Of a stretch of 64,000 bases of DNA, positions 24,058 to 35,104 are shown piece after piece. The DNA is from Monosporascus cannonballus (Eukaryota; Ascomycota; Sordariomycetes; Xylariales): assembly GCA_004154925.1 (NCBI GenBank), contig QJNS01000320.1, positions 4,070 to 68,069 on the forward strand. Reading direction: 5' to 3'. Each line of letters opens with the position of its first letter. Position 1 is the first letter of the stretch. The position numbers were made by a program, and so were the translations under genes. The notes beneath the pieces are model-generated. The model made no database searches. It was given only the letters and a program-made list of their open reading frames with translations, and was not told the DNA's origin.

Positions 24058-25898
24058 TCATGACTGCCTTCGCTCGGATCGTTCCTCGTCGTCTTTACCA
24101 TGCACGGCTTCCACGTCCCTACCCGTCGCCTTGCCAGCAAACACTAGAAATTTTGAGTCAGTAATCCGAACACTCTACTCCACATGAAAAGCACTTACGA
24201 GCTTCCATCTCCTCAAGTGACTTGCCCTTGGTCTCTTTGATGAAGAACCAAACGAAGACAACTAGAGCGTAGTTGAAAACACCAAACATCACGAACGTCC
24301 TCCACCCGAGATTCTGGACAGCATGAGGCGTCACCTGTGAAAAGACGAAGTTGAAAAGCCACTGCGTAGACGTCCCAATGGCAACACCAGCCTCGCGAAT
24401 TCTGGACGGAAAGATCTCGCTCATGTACACCTAAGACGACGTTAGCTTGACAATAAGTTTACGCCCCATCTCTGGTAGTAGACCTACCCATGGCACTGGG
24501 CCCCAGGAGATGTTATAGCTCATAGCTTCAAGGTAGATCATTGTCATAGACGCGATGGCAGTCGGAGTAAGGCCTTGGTTAGGATCCGGGGGGTTCGTCG
24601 CTGTCAAGGCCGCTATGATGACCATATACGAACCCATCAAGAATGCTCCGGCTAGGAGGGAGCCGCGACGACCGATGCGCTCCACGAGGAAGAGGAGGAA
24701 GAACAGACAGGAGATGACCTTAACAACACCGAAGAAGCCGGTAATTAGGAGACTACTATCCCCGGCACCGACGAGTTTGAATACCTGGGGTGCGTCTGGG
24801 GCATGTCAATGAGCGACCAATAGGGTCGATTCGGGCGCATGCAACTCACAGTAAGCCAAAGACGTGTTGCCAGTAAGTTGGACGCCTAGAAAACATGTTA
24901 GTGCGCTACGAATTTCTTTGAATAGAACCCCCGCGCTACGCACCGATTTGCAGGGCGATGATGAGGAAAACTCGCATGCGGTTCAGGGGAAGGATAAGCT
25001 CTCGCCAGGTCACGCCGTTAGTCACCCTCTCTTCCTCTTCTATGCCGGCCAGAATTTCTGCGAACCTGCAAAAGAGTGTAAGCAAATAACTACTCATTCT
25101 ATACGTTGATAACCCGGGCTTACTCTTGTTCGACCTCGGGGCTATCTCCACCTCGTACCCAGATAAGTGACTCTAAAGCCTCGTCCCCCCGGCCCTCCTT
25201 TGCAAGCCATCTTGTGCTCTCCTTTGTCAGAAGCATTCCAAAGCCGAGGATAGCACCAGGCGCAAGCTGCAGGCCAACGGGAACCTGCCACTGTGCGGTT
25301 GTAACCTCCATATGTTCGGCGACAGCGTAGTCGATCCAGTAGGAGGTCATCACTCCCATCGTAAAGAAGAATTGGAACATGGACCCGAGCATGCCGCGAA
25401 TATTCTTGGGGGCCATCTCAGCCGAATACATAGGGATAATGACGGTTGCCATACCGACACCGACACCGCTCACGGCACGCGCGACATAGAAAGCAGCAAG
25501 CGAATGCGTATTAATCGTCTGTACCACGGCTCCGACGCAGAAGATCGACGATGCTAATACTACGGACCACCGGCGACCATATTTGGCTGTGAAGGGCCAG
25601 ACGAAGAAGCAGGCGAAGAAAGCTGGAGAGCGGACGCACCCATCAATACGTGTTCCACGCCATGCCTTGTTAGTTTAAACCTGGGAAGAGGAGCGGGCAT
25701 ACCTCCAGCCTGAAGCAAACTCGTCGAGTTCGACCCGACGGTGGCTCTTTCGGCTTCACCATACCGGAAATCATTCTGAAAGCTCTCAAATGTGAGAATC
25801 CCGCCGATGATTCCCGTGTCGTATGCGAACAGGAAGCTCCCCACGCAGCAGAGGGCGACGAGATACACGGCCCTGAACGTTCCCAGAGCCTTGGACAT
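24058..25898 (-). CDS. MFS sugar transporter (sugar porter family)
   Basis: Plasma-membrane hexose or oligosaccharide transporter of 492 residues with about 12 membrane segments. Seven exons: 25898-25703, 25622-25124, 25065-24944, 24885-24850, 24795-24488, 24430-24199 and 24143-24058. Exon 4 is only 36 bases and encodes VQLTGNTSLAY, the substrate-facing helix-7 region. Sugar-porter signatures are AYDTGIIGG in helix 1, KYGRRW, ARAVSGVGVG, KESTRWL (variant of PESPRWL), ERIGRRG, the VPWVYMSEIFPSRIRE block and KETKGKSLEEMEA. The last exon gives a hydrophilic tail ending in ERSERRQS. The ATG at 25898 (MSKALGTF) is preferred because the frame upstream offers no ATG. Substrate cannot be told from sequence alone. 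Confidence 0.92.
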
Positions 25899-25987
25899 GA
25901 CGGAGGGCGACTGCGATGTGAACGGCGGATAACTGCCCAGCACGGAGTCACGTTTCGGGAGAATAGACAGCTCTAGTTCCTCGACCC

Positions 25988-25996
25988 TTTTAAATA
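25988..25996 (-). promoter_or_regulatory. TATA-like element of the sugar transporter
   Basis: Reads TATTTAAAA on the minus strand about 90 bases before the transporter ATG. Confidence 0.4.
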
Positions 25997-28290
25997 GACC
26001 TGGCGATCAACTTTTGCTTAGTTCCCGGTTGCGGTTGAGACTAACGCCCCAATAACCTGAAGCAAGATGCTGTTGGCGCGGAGACTCTGGGCGTTGGCCA
26101 AGTTGCGTTATTGTCCCGCATGGTCACGCAAGCACGCAAGGGGCCAGGGAGATCGAACGTCGCTCACCATTGGAGGCTGGGCCGATCATTTCCCAAGATA
26201 GGACAGGGGTCCCTCGACCGTTCGGCTTATAGGATAACAGTGTCACCGACTACCGGATGCGACCCCAGGTGGGGGGAGTTGGGGAAGGAACCTGGGGTAG
26301 CTATCGGCGCCATGATATTCAAAACAGTAAGAGGGCCGACTACTGACTCGACACGGTAGTCGCAAAATCCAGCCACTATATCTTTGCCATGATGCACGTC
26401 CACTACCTTATGCAGAACATTTTGTTGACGAAATGACCTTATTTAAGTTTATATTTCACCGTTGGGTAAATAATTACTGGTTATATATAGGTTATCTCAC
26501 TGCTTCGGATGCAGGTAGAGTTGCTAGGGAGGCTGTTGGTGTGAAACGACAAGGACTCTCCTTTCTCCAGTTCGGAAATAGTAACGCGAAATATTCATAA
26601 TGTATCGAGGAGAAGGATGCTGATAGGACAAATAGCTGTGGAAGAGTGGAAGACGCTGCTAAATGGCGTCTATCTACTGGAGTAACCTCCCGTTGCGTAT
26701 TTTACAGCCTGCCACCTCCCTATCACGACCCAAAAAGCACCCCGCCAATATATCCCCCATAATCATGAACAGAATGTAGATACGTCTTTATGACTTGAAG
26801 CGTTTTCCCTGATTATGGCAATCTGTCCCCTTCCTGCCGTAGCAACTGAGCTTGCCGTCCGTAACCACGACCAGTTATGCTGCCCACAACCAGTACGCGG
26901 ACCCTGATATGGGGCGGCTGTAGATGACCGGAAGAGAATTTGAGGTTCAATTTATGTGACAGTTAAGCTGATCGGTAGATAGGGTAACATAGAGTGTGGG
27001 AAGTGATAATTGCCTGGCTAAAATTAAGCTCCAGGGAACGGTGGCTAGGAAGCTCTCTATATACTGTGGGCGCGCCGGAATAGGGTTCTTCCGGGGTGCT
27101 AGGAGCTTGATGACTAACATAGATACCCCTATTCCACGATAATTTAAGAAAGGAAGAAAATTGAATTGGAAAAGGAACCGGTCACTAGTATCGACAGAAG
27201 TGCCCGCGGCTCTAAGTCCTGAGCCAACGTTACAGTTGCAACGTCATTTTGGTGCCTTCGATTCCGCACTGGTCAAACGAGTGTGCAAAATCGCCGCTCA
27301 TGGGAGGATGCACACGGCCCCCGGCTTTGGGCCAGTTCCTCTCAACCGTCGACAGCGCAACCCAATCAGAGGCGCCACGAGGTCGCGTACTCGCCCACAC
27401 CCCAGGCAGTCGGGTAGGTTCTTCGAAAGATACTAAAGGGGATTAGTCATACGCCAGTCAAGAGCGCGGTGAGCAGCTGCAAGTTGTAGTTTGCAACAGA
27501 TGGCAGAAGCGTGCCCTACTCCCCAAACTCACTAGCTAGTACATGATGTTTGGCTTCCGCCTGCTTCCATCGTTACGTCTGAAATGACTGAACGTGGCAA
27601 TTTCGACGACACATATCAATTATGAACGCCTGGACTCACAGAGAACTTCGAAGCGGCCTCAACTGGCGACCAGGTTTTTGGGTCAACTCCTTCAGTCTTA
27701 AGCATCTAGCGGGGAAGATCAGATGGCTTATGATACGGTCTATGCTGATATAAATTATATCGTGTAATAATTTTCTGTGTATTTGGCTCAGCCTGGAGAG
27801 TAAGGCTTGAACCGACATCAATCTTGCAGAAAGACTTTTTCCCGGTGCCCTCCATAACCTAGTTTCGCTAATTATAACGTATTACTAGTTATATTTACGC
27901 AGTATTTATAATTCTCTCTCAACGTTTATACGTCTATTGGAGTTCAATACAGGCATATCAGGTAGAGTTTCGAGATTATGGCGTCCCTGCAGTAAAACTC
28001 TTCCACTGGCACGTTTCAGACTTTGCGGCTAGCTAGGCGCAGAATATGGGAGTGCCTTTGTACGCAAAGTGGTACATTCATCGGTATGTGTCTTTTCAGA
28101 ACACTGCATTCCGCTCCCCTTGAATCGCTGATAGGAGTGGTGGCGGACCCAACATACAGATTTATCTCCGGCTGGATGTTGTCCCGATGTCGCTCTAATT
28201 AAATGGATGCAAGGCTATTGATGCGACTGTTCTCCATCTATGGACACTTATTACACGCCAGAAGATTCCTTTACAGCTATTACGATATGT
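25997..28290. other. Gene-poor stretch
   Basis: Upstream region of the transporter and the 3' flank of the DUF7580 gene. No gene recognised. Confidence 0.5.
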
Positions 28291-30351
28291 TTACACACGC
28301 GGATCGAGGTTCATTTGCCTCATGTTTTCCCTGAGTCGTTGCAATCCCAAGACCACATCGTCCACAAACCGCCGCTGTAGGTCCTCGTTGTCCAGATCCG
28401 TTTCTCCTAGCCCGAAGTCGCAACCCAGGCACTTCTTGATGATCTTGGGATATGCTAGCCCCATTTGCCTAACAAGCAGCTGGGCGAGCTTCTCAGCGGC
28501 GCGATAGTCGGACAGCCCCCCCTCGGCCGTCCTGGCCACGGTCTGCTTTAGCTGGTGCCACGGTCGCCCGAAGCCGATCTCGAGCAGTAGAATGCCATAG
28601 TTAAATAACAGCTTGTTCCGCGCCCCCGTGAATTCACTTTCTCTGACTGTTTCTCCCACATTCGTCGGCGGCATCTTTCCGATGGTCTGCCCAGCGCTGC
28701 TGTTGTCATTTACCCGCATCATGAAGTAAGGACCCTCCAGTTGTTGAGAGGATGCCGCGGAAAACGAGTCCACGGCGGCCGTGGTCATAGCGGCAGGGGC
28801 GAGGTTAATATAGCGCACGTTATGACCCAAGTTTGCCTGGGTAAGCCACGGCGTTGAGTAGAAATTCATCAGACCCTCGGCCACGTCGCCGGCGAGTTCG
28901 ACTAGTAGCGGCCTAGGCAGCGAACGCAACACGGGCTCCTCCGCGATCCAGTGTATCATATCTGCCAAGGACTGCGAGGTGCTCTGTGGCGTCGAGGGAA
29001 CGCAGAACCACCTTGCGTGTGGGACTTGCCATGACCCCAGCAGAGAGCGGCCTCTGCATTCGCTGATGACCTCTTGCGACTTACGGCAAAAATCGGTGAC
29101 TAGTGACAGGTCCAGGGCAGTAGCAGTGAGAGTGGTGGTGGCGGTGGTTAGATGTGCGGCGCCTCCTAACTGGAGAGTGGCAAGGGACTGCGTAAGCCTG
29201 GGTAAATGGGTCGGGTTGCTGGGTTGAGCAAGCATTTGTTGTCTGTCTTTGCGGAAACCCTTGAAAAGGTTGCGAATATTTGATTTTTCCTTGGCTGGAG
29301 CTGCCACTTTGAATCTTCCCGCATTGTTTTCGAGAACTGTGGTAAGTTTGTGCAAATTTGTATCCTGGTTCGATGCCTGCAGTGAGACTCTTTCGGTTTC
29401 ATCGTCTGACTCACAAGCCTGCTCTACTTCAAGCCGAAGAGGCCCTTTAGACGCATACGAGGAACCATCATGAGTCACAGAAAGTTCGCATGTGATATAT
29501 GGAAGAACATGAGCTGGCTCTTTGCCTTTGGTAGGATCGGATGCGCAGTTCAGCAGTCTAATGTCGAAGGTGTGGCGACGATGCGAAGAGCACACCCATC
29601 GTACTTGGAGTGTCGAGTGTAATTTTTTGGAGGCATAACGAACTCTGTGGTACTTATTGAGCAAGTTAAGGTTTCTTGCTGATTTGCGGGGAATGACTGT
29701 GTTGTCCACGCCCTCATTTAGGATGTCCTGGAGTGACTTCACGATCTGTTTAGTGATCAAATCGTAGTCTGTGTTGAGATCCCGTAGCTCAGTAATAGCC
29801 TTTCCTATCTGTGGCTTGTTCAGGCCAAGTTTGAAGCGCGTTCTGACATGCTTGAGCCACTCGGAGCTGGTCATCGTCTGTATTATGAATCAGTTTCACT
29901 CTCTCGAAAAGGTGTAAGACTATCCACTGACGTCGTCTTTCTCGCCCACCTCGGCGCGAAAAGCCTCGAATTGCGTACATAGTTGCTGCAACGTGTTGTT
30001 CACGAGTTCTGCCGTTTGACGGCATGCCAAGAACGATTCATCAAGGGATTCTAGCTGAAGCTCGTAGGGTGATGCGATCGCCAATCCTGCCCTAGCTGTT
30101 GGTGATGAAGGCTGTTTCAAGACTTCATCAACCTTGCACCTGTCCTTAGTGACGGCAGTGAGAAGAATGATGGTATTGTTGCGAAATATGGTTTTCTGGC
30201 TGCTGAGTCTAGCCTCGAGAAGGCCCACCTCTCTCGGGTATCGCTTGAATGTCTTAAAGACCTCAAAGACTCTCCCTGAGCGGTCGTAGGCTTCGAGGGC
30301 GATTGGAATCGAGGCAAGGGTAGTGCCTATAATGAATTCAATTCCGCTCAT
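28291..30351 (-). CDS. DUF7580 / HeLo-like domain protein
   Basis: Predicted 668-residue protein with exons 30351-29932 and 29877-28291 and a 54-base intron (GTCAGT...ACAG). The N-terminus, MSGIEFIIGTTLASIPIALE followed by AYDRSGRVFEVF, matches the helical start of fungal DUF7580 proteins, which is related to the HeLo-type domains of fungal NLR-like and prion-controlled cell-death proteins. The C-terminal third (YGILLLEIGFGRPWHQL, CLGCDFGLGETDLD, RRFVDDVVLGLQ) is the DUF7580 core. By my reading it resembles a degenerate kinase C-lobe. There is no NACHT or NB-ARC domain between the two parts. It is divergent from the phosphatase-fusion gene, with 353 bases between the two start codons. A role in self/non-self recognition or stress signalling is inferred only from family context. 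Confidence 0.75.
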
Positions 30352-30704
30352 AGCTGGGTCCTAGGCGTGTCGTTTACGATTGACAGGTATCATGGCACAC
30401 GTAGGGGAAGGCGAAGTTTCTGGTCTGGTCGCGTGTTTCCAGAGCCCTGGGTTCGCGCATGCCACCATGCCCCTCAATCTGGCAGCCTCACCATCCAATT
30501 GATCCTTTGCGGCCATTTCCTTCTCCTGCAATTCCCATTCGCAGCTGAAGCGCCACCGCATTAAATTTAATCCATACCCCGCGTTACCCGCGACGTGCCT
30601 GATACTACGTCCGTCCAGCAACAGCCTCATGAGTGATTTCATAGGCATCCAAAAGTTCGGAGTGGTGCTATTGCTGCCTCTGGAGACCTCGAGAGACAGT
30701 CATC
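30352..30704. promoter_or_regulatory. Shared divergent promoter region
   Basis: The 353 bases separate the ATG codons of two outward-facing genes (DUF7580/HeLo-like, minus; C2H2-phosphatase fusion, plus), so both promoters and both 5' leaders lie here. An ATG-initiated 95-codon frame (30648-30361, minus) fills most of it, with a heptad-like segment (EWELQEKEMAAKDQLDGEAA). I cannot tell whether that frame is translated. Confidence 0.5.
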
Positions 30705-33390
30705 ATGTCCCAATCTCTCCTGAATTTTCGGGACATCGAGAGCTGGCTGGCCGCGCCAGCCACCACCGAAGGCGACGCTGGATTCATCTCCAAGCTCTTC
30801 ACGGCAATCCACCGGTCAATGGTTTCATTTGCCAAGATTCATTCTATTATGAATCAAGGCGGATTTGACCAGTGCAGGAACGATTCCGAGCGGTTCTTTC
30901 TCTGGGGAGATGGCTTGTCCATCACTGATGGCGATCTTGATGAGACACTGGAACGATCCAGAGAAGTTCGCTTCCGCGTTCTGTCTCTTCTTCTAGGTCT
31001 AGGAACTGCTGTTCTCGAAGGATTATCTCGAGCGAAAGTTCTCTCGTCCCAGGTTTTATGTGACCAGTACGACAGCCTACAGGGATTGTTAACTGCAACA
31101 GAAACTATCCTGCAAGAAATGGAGTCCGACGAGCTTATCAGGGGAGCCCCCGGTTCTGAATCTGATTCATCAGAGTCCGAGACACCAGATATTGTGGCCG
31201 AGATCTCAACTTACGTGGATTGCTTGCTTGATATGGCCCCTGTCCTAGAAAATCCAGCCATCGACATTGATATAGATTGGCCCGGCAAGCCCCCAGAACG
31301 AATGAAAGAAAAATTTACTGTCTTCTCTGACGAGGCATTGATATACTGTCGAAAGATTCGAGATCGCTTCGAGGCCGCCCCTAAATATCTCGTTGAACGC
31401 CTTGCAGAAGCAAACGTCATTAGGGCTGCTACACTTAGGAAACTGCAAGTTCAACCCGTCAAGAGCGCAAACCCCATCCGCGATGACATCACAGAGAGTC
31501 TCTTTTCGAGCACCCACCACCGATTCACCGAGACAACCGAGTCAACAGCTCAGTCTTCGTCCGTATTCTCGTCAATATTTTCTTCGACAAGAGTAGCGAA
31601 AGCAACCATCCTTGATACGGATGACAATAAATCGGAAGCCACTTTTGCGTCTTTCTCGACCGCGGCATCCGCTGCTTCACTTGGTCGCCCTCGAGTTCCT
31701 CCTATGCCTGAGCTTCAAAGGGACGGTTTTACATGTCCCATTTGTCTGGAAACTGTCACAGATACAAAAAGCAGGAAAGAGTGGAAGTAAGAAGACCGCC
31801 TTAACAGATTCTGTCTGCTGTGCCAAATTGATGCTAATTTGATCCAGAAAACATGTATTCAATGACCTGCGACCCTACATATGTACCGTCGAGGGATGCG
31901 CAGATACAAAATTTCTGTATAGTCGCACTATACCATGGGCACAGCACGAATCCGGCCATGCATCATTACCCACCAGCGGCTTCGAGTGCCCGTTCTGTTC
32001 CGCCATATATCAGCGTGAACGCAGTCTGTACTACAAGCATGTGTCGATTCATCTCCAGGAGATCTCGTTATCTGTCCTACCGCATCCAGCTGACGACGAC
32101 GACGATTTTGACACCGATGAAAGTGACTTGGAATTAGCTCCTCTGGAGTGGGGGGGTACCCTACCAATAGACACTGGCGATGACAGCGCTATGACTCAAC
32201 CAATCGCACAGGCAACCGGCGAGACGGACCCTCGTGTCAACGAAGCGGCAGAACCCCAGGGTATTGCCCCACAGCCACCTGTTACGGGCTACAATGAGCA
32301 CGATATTGACCTCGACAACATTATTGACCAGCTTCTGGAGGTTAGAGGCTCTAGGCCTGGAAAGCAAGTTCAGTTGCGCGAAGTAGAAATTCGTTTTCTT
32401 TGCACGAAGGCCAGAGAGTACTTTATTTCACAGCCAGTGTTGCTGGAATTGTATGCTCCAATCAAAGTAAGTCGACTTTATTGACTCGCAATTCTTTCTC
32501 TAACTAGGAGTAGATTGTGGGTGATATGCACGGCCAGTATTACGATTTGCTCCGAAGTTTCGAATACGGCGGGTATCCCCCAGAATCAAATTATCTATTC
32601 TTGGGTAATTATGTGGACTACGGCAAACAGTCTATTGAAACAATTTGTCTTGTTCTCGCGTACAAGATCAAGTATCCCGAGAACTTCTTTCTCCTCCGCG
32701 GAAACCACGAATGCGCCTCAACAAATCGCATAAATGGGTTTCACGATGAATGCAAGAGAAGATACAATTTTAGACTATGGCAAATATTCACCGATGTATT
32801 CAATTGTATGCCGATCGCTGCTATCGTTGATGAGAAAATTTTCTGCGTGCATGGGGGCCTGAGCCCGGATCTGAATTCCATGGAACAGATTCGTCGAATC
32901 CTGCGACCCACATACGTAAGTCAACACTTAAATTTTTCCATGCGTATTGAGTCTTCCTTTTCTTATCTAGACGCTATAGGTGCCGGATTGCGGATTAATA
33001 TGCGACCTACTGTGGAGCGATCCTGATAAGGATATTACAGGATGGAGCGAGAATGATCGGGGGGTTTCATTTACCTTTGGTCCTGATGTGGTCAGCAGAT
33101 TTCTGCAGAAGCATGACCTCGATCTAATTGTTCGAGGACATCAAGTCGTTGAGGATGGGTTCGAATTCTTTTCAGATAGAAAGCTCGTCACACTCTGGGG
33201 TACTCCTAATTGGAGGGGTGAATATGACAACGCGGGCGCAATGATGAATGTTGATGAATCCCTTCTGTGCACATTCCAGGTAAGCTGCTAATTCTCTTCC
33301 GCTTGCTTCAATTTGGGTGGCGCTAATGCCTAGATCTACACATAGATACTTTCACCAGCAGAAAGGAAGCTGAAATTTGGCCGCAGATAG
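30705..33390 (+). CDS. C2H2 signalling module fused to a degenerate PP1-type phosphatase domain
   Basis: Predicted 815-residue protein; exons 30705-31786, 31848-32466, 32514-32915, 32980-33279 and 33346-33390, all joining in frame. Residues 1-340 are helical and Ser-rich. About 345-440 form the fungal acuF-type C2H2 region ([38 protein letters not shown]). From about 515 to the end it is almost a full PP1 catalytic subunit: [73 protein letters not shown]. Relative to PP1, metal ligands D64, H66, N124, H173 and H248 and the acid H125 are kept (571, 573, 631, 680, 755, 632). D92 is Asn (599), R96 Tyr (603), D194 Tyr (701), Y272 Trp (779) and C273 Arg (780). I expect little or no phosphatase activity; a binding or decoy role is inferred. 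Confidence 0.85.
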
Positions 33391-34589
33391 CTAGCTATTT
33401 CGTCGAATCCTGAACGGTAACAACACGAAATACAGTTAAGCGTAAGTGCTTACAATACACACTGTGTCACAGCCGCCTGCAAAGTTGGCCAGGCTCTGTC
33501 TGAACAAGTCCAGCGGGAAAGTAGGGTAGGGGAGTCAAAGGTACACAAGAGGCTCGTACGATAATTCTTACAGCTCGAACATGTCAGCTAAGTCTGCCAA
33601 TAATGCATAAAAACCGTTGTGGGCGGCATGAGAAACAGGAAAACGAGAACCCTTTGGAGCCCCTAGGAAAATTGAACATCCGAAACAGAGAACACCCCTG
33701 CAACGAAGGCTCGGGTGCATGTTCCGGGAAGCCTCACAACTGTCGAGCGGGATTATATCGTCAACGACTTCTGGCTATTTGAGGATACCGTCAGACCATT
33801 AGTGAAAACGGACCGGCTTCTTAAGGATTGTAAGCGGTCAAGCACAGGTTCACACCGAAGTGGTACCTGACATATATTTATTCTACACCGAGGAGAAAAA
33901 TTGAAGAAAGGAAGGAACGAGAGAATGCAGGATACCCCTTATAGGGGCCGCAGGCTTGAAGGCCTTACGTAGTGGTCCCTATCTATCTAAGGGACGTAGT
34001 ATATAGTCTGTGTATGGTTTAGCACAACTAGACCTTCATAGCGCAGCTTATAACAATCCCCCTCCTTACTACCCCTAGCAGAAAAGCTACCTGTTACAAC
34101 CTGACAAGTAACCAGGCCGGTGAAATGGGCCGACGTCAGGACGAGGGGCATTAGAGCCCCGGGACCAACTCCAGGGTAGCCACAAGCAGCGTGGGGAACT
34201 CAGGGCGCAGCACCAGCCTCAGGAAAGGCTTCGGGGTGCGACCAATGAGGATCAGGAGGGATCTCAGAGGATCGCTCCCGCGAACAACAACGGTTGCTCC
34301 TCCGAACGGCGACGATCGCGCCAGGAAAAAACGGTATGGGATAGGGTTTGCAACGGGCCACCAACGGGTACCCATTCACTACCCACAACGCAAATTAAGA
34401 CGTCATAAAAGCTTAACACTTGCTGTTACCAAGATATAATTGCTATAAAAGTAATTGCGCACTGTTTTAAGGCCTTTACTACTTATTTATGATTGAAAAT
34501 ATCTTCCGTGGGTACTGGTGGGTAGCATGAGTGGGTGGTTAGTGCAAACCCTATGGCATACTCCCCTGTCAAGGCAGATGTAAGAAGAT
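33391..34589. other. Intergenic region downstream of the phosphatase fusion
   Basis: No gene recognised. Confidence 0.5.
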
Positions 34590-35104
34590 TGTCGTGGAAA
34601 AGGGCCCCCCCTTTCTGTTGGGCAGTAATATCGGAGCCCAAAAGCCATATATCAGTGGATCTCCCACAACAAGTGGGATCAACGCTTCCTAGCTTCCTAC
34701 AAGTCAATATATCCTTAAGAGCTGTGCATCTGCTCCTTAGTAAGTGTGACAAAGATAATGACAAAAGTAAGATGTTTGCGTCCGATAGACATCATCGCCA
34801 CGGCTCTAGAAGGTAGGGGGCTATGTGGTAAATGGTCTGCCTTGCCCAGTAGAGATCGGCGATACTCTTGCGACGGTCAGTCATGAAAGCGCCATAGAAT
34901 ACAGCCTTATAAAAAGACTCTATAGATGACGCCTTGTGTCACACTTACTAAGGATCAGGTGCACAGCTCTTGAGGGTATATTGACTTGTCTAAAGCTAGG
35001 AAGCGTTGATCCCACTTGTTGTGGGAGATCCACTTATATAGGGCTCCGGGAAGGAATAACAATCACCCGAAGACCCTAGCTAGGGGTGCCCTTTTCCATG
35101 ACAC
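34590..35104. repeat. Long imperfect inverted repeat (fold-back)
   Basis: The left arm, about 34590-34751, is repeated in reverse complement at about 34937-35104, with a 185-base spacer. The best-conserved block is GATCTCCCACAACAAGTGGG followed by ATCAACGCTTCCTAGCTT; the ends also match (TGGAAAAGGGC outside, CTTAGTAAGTGTGACA at the inner end). Scattered mismatches and small indels show it is not recent. No coding frame lies inside. Possible origins are two solo LTRs or terminal repeats in opposite orientation, or a non-autonomous element. A transcript would form a long hairpin. Confidence 0.75.

Noticed and set aside
23718..24164. 148-codon AT-rich plus-strand frame
   Set aside because: Low complexity from local repeats, overlaps the transporter's last exon, no family resemblance.
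25898..25943. Upstream extension of the sugar transporter start
   Set aside because: The longer frame begins with GTG rather than ATG; ATG at 25898 gives the usual family N-terminus.
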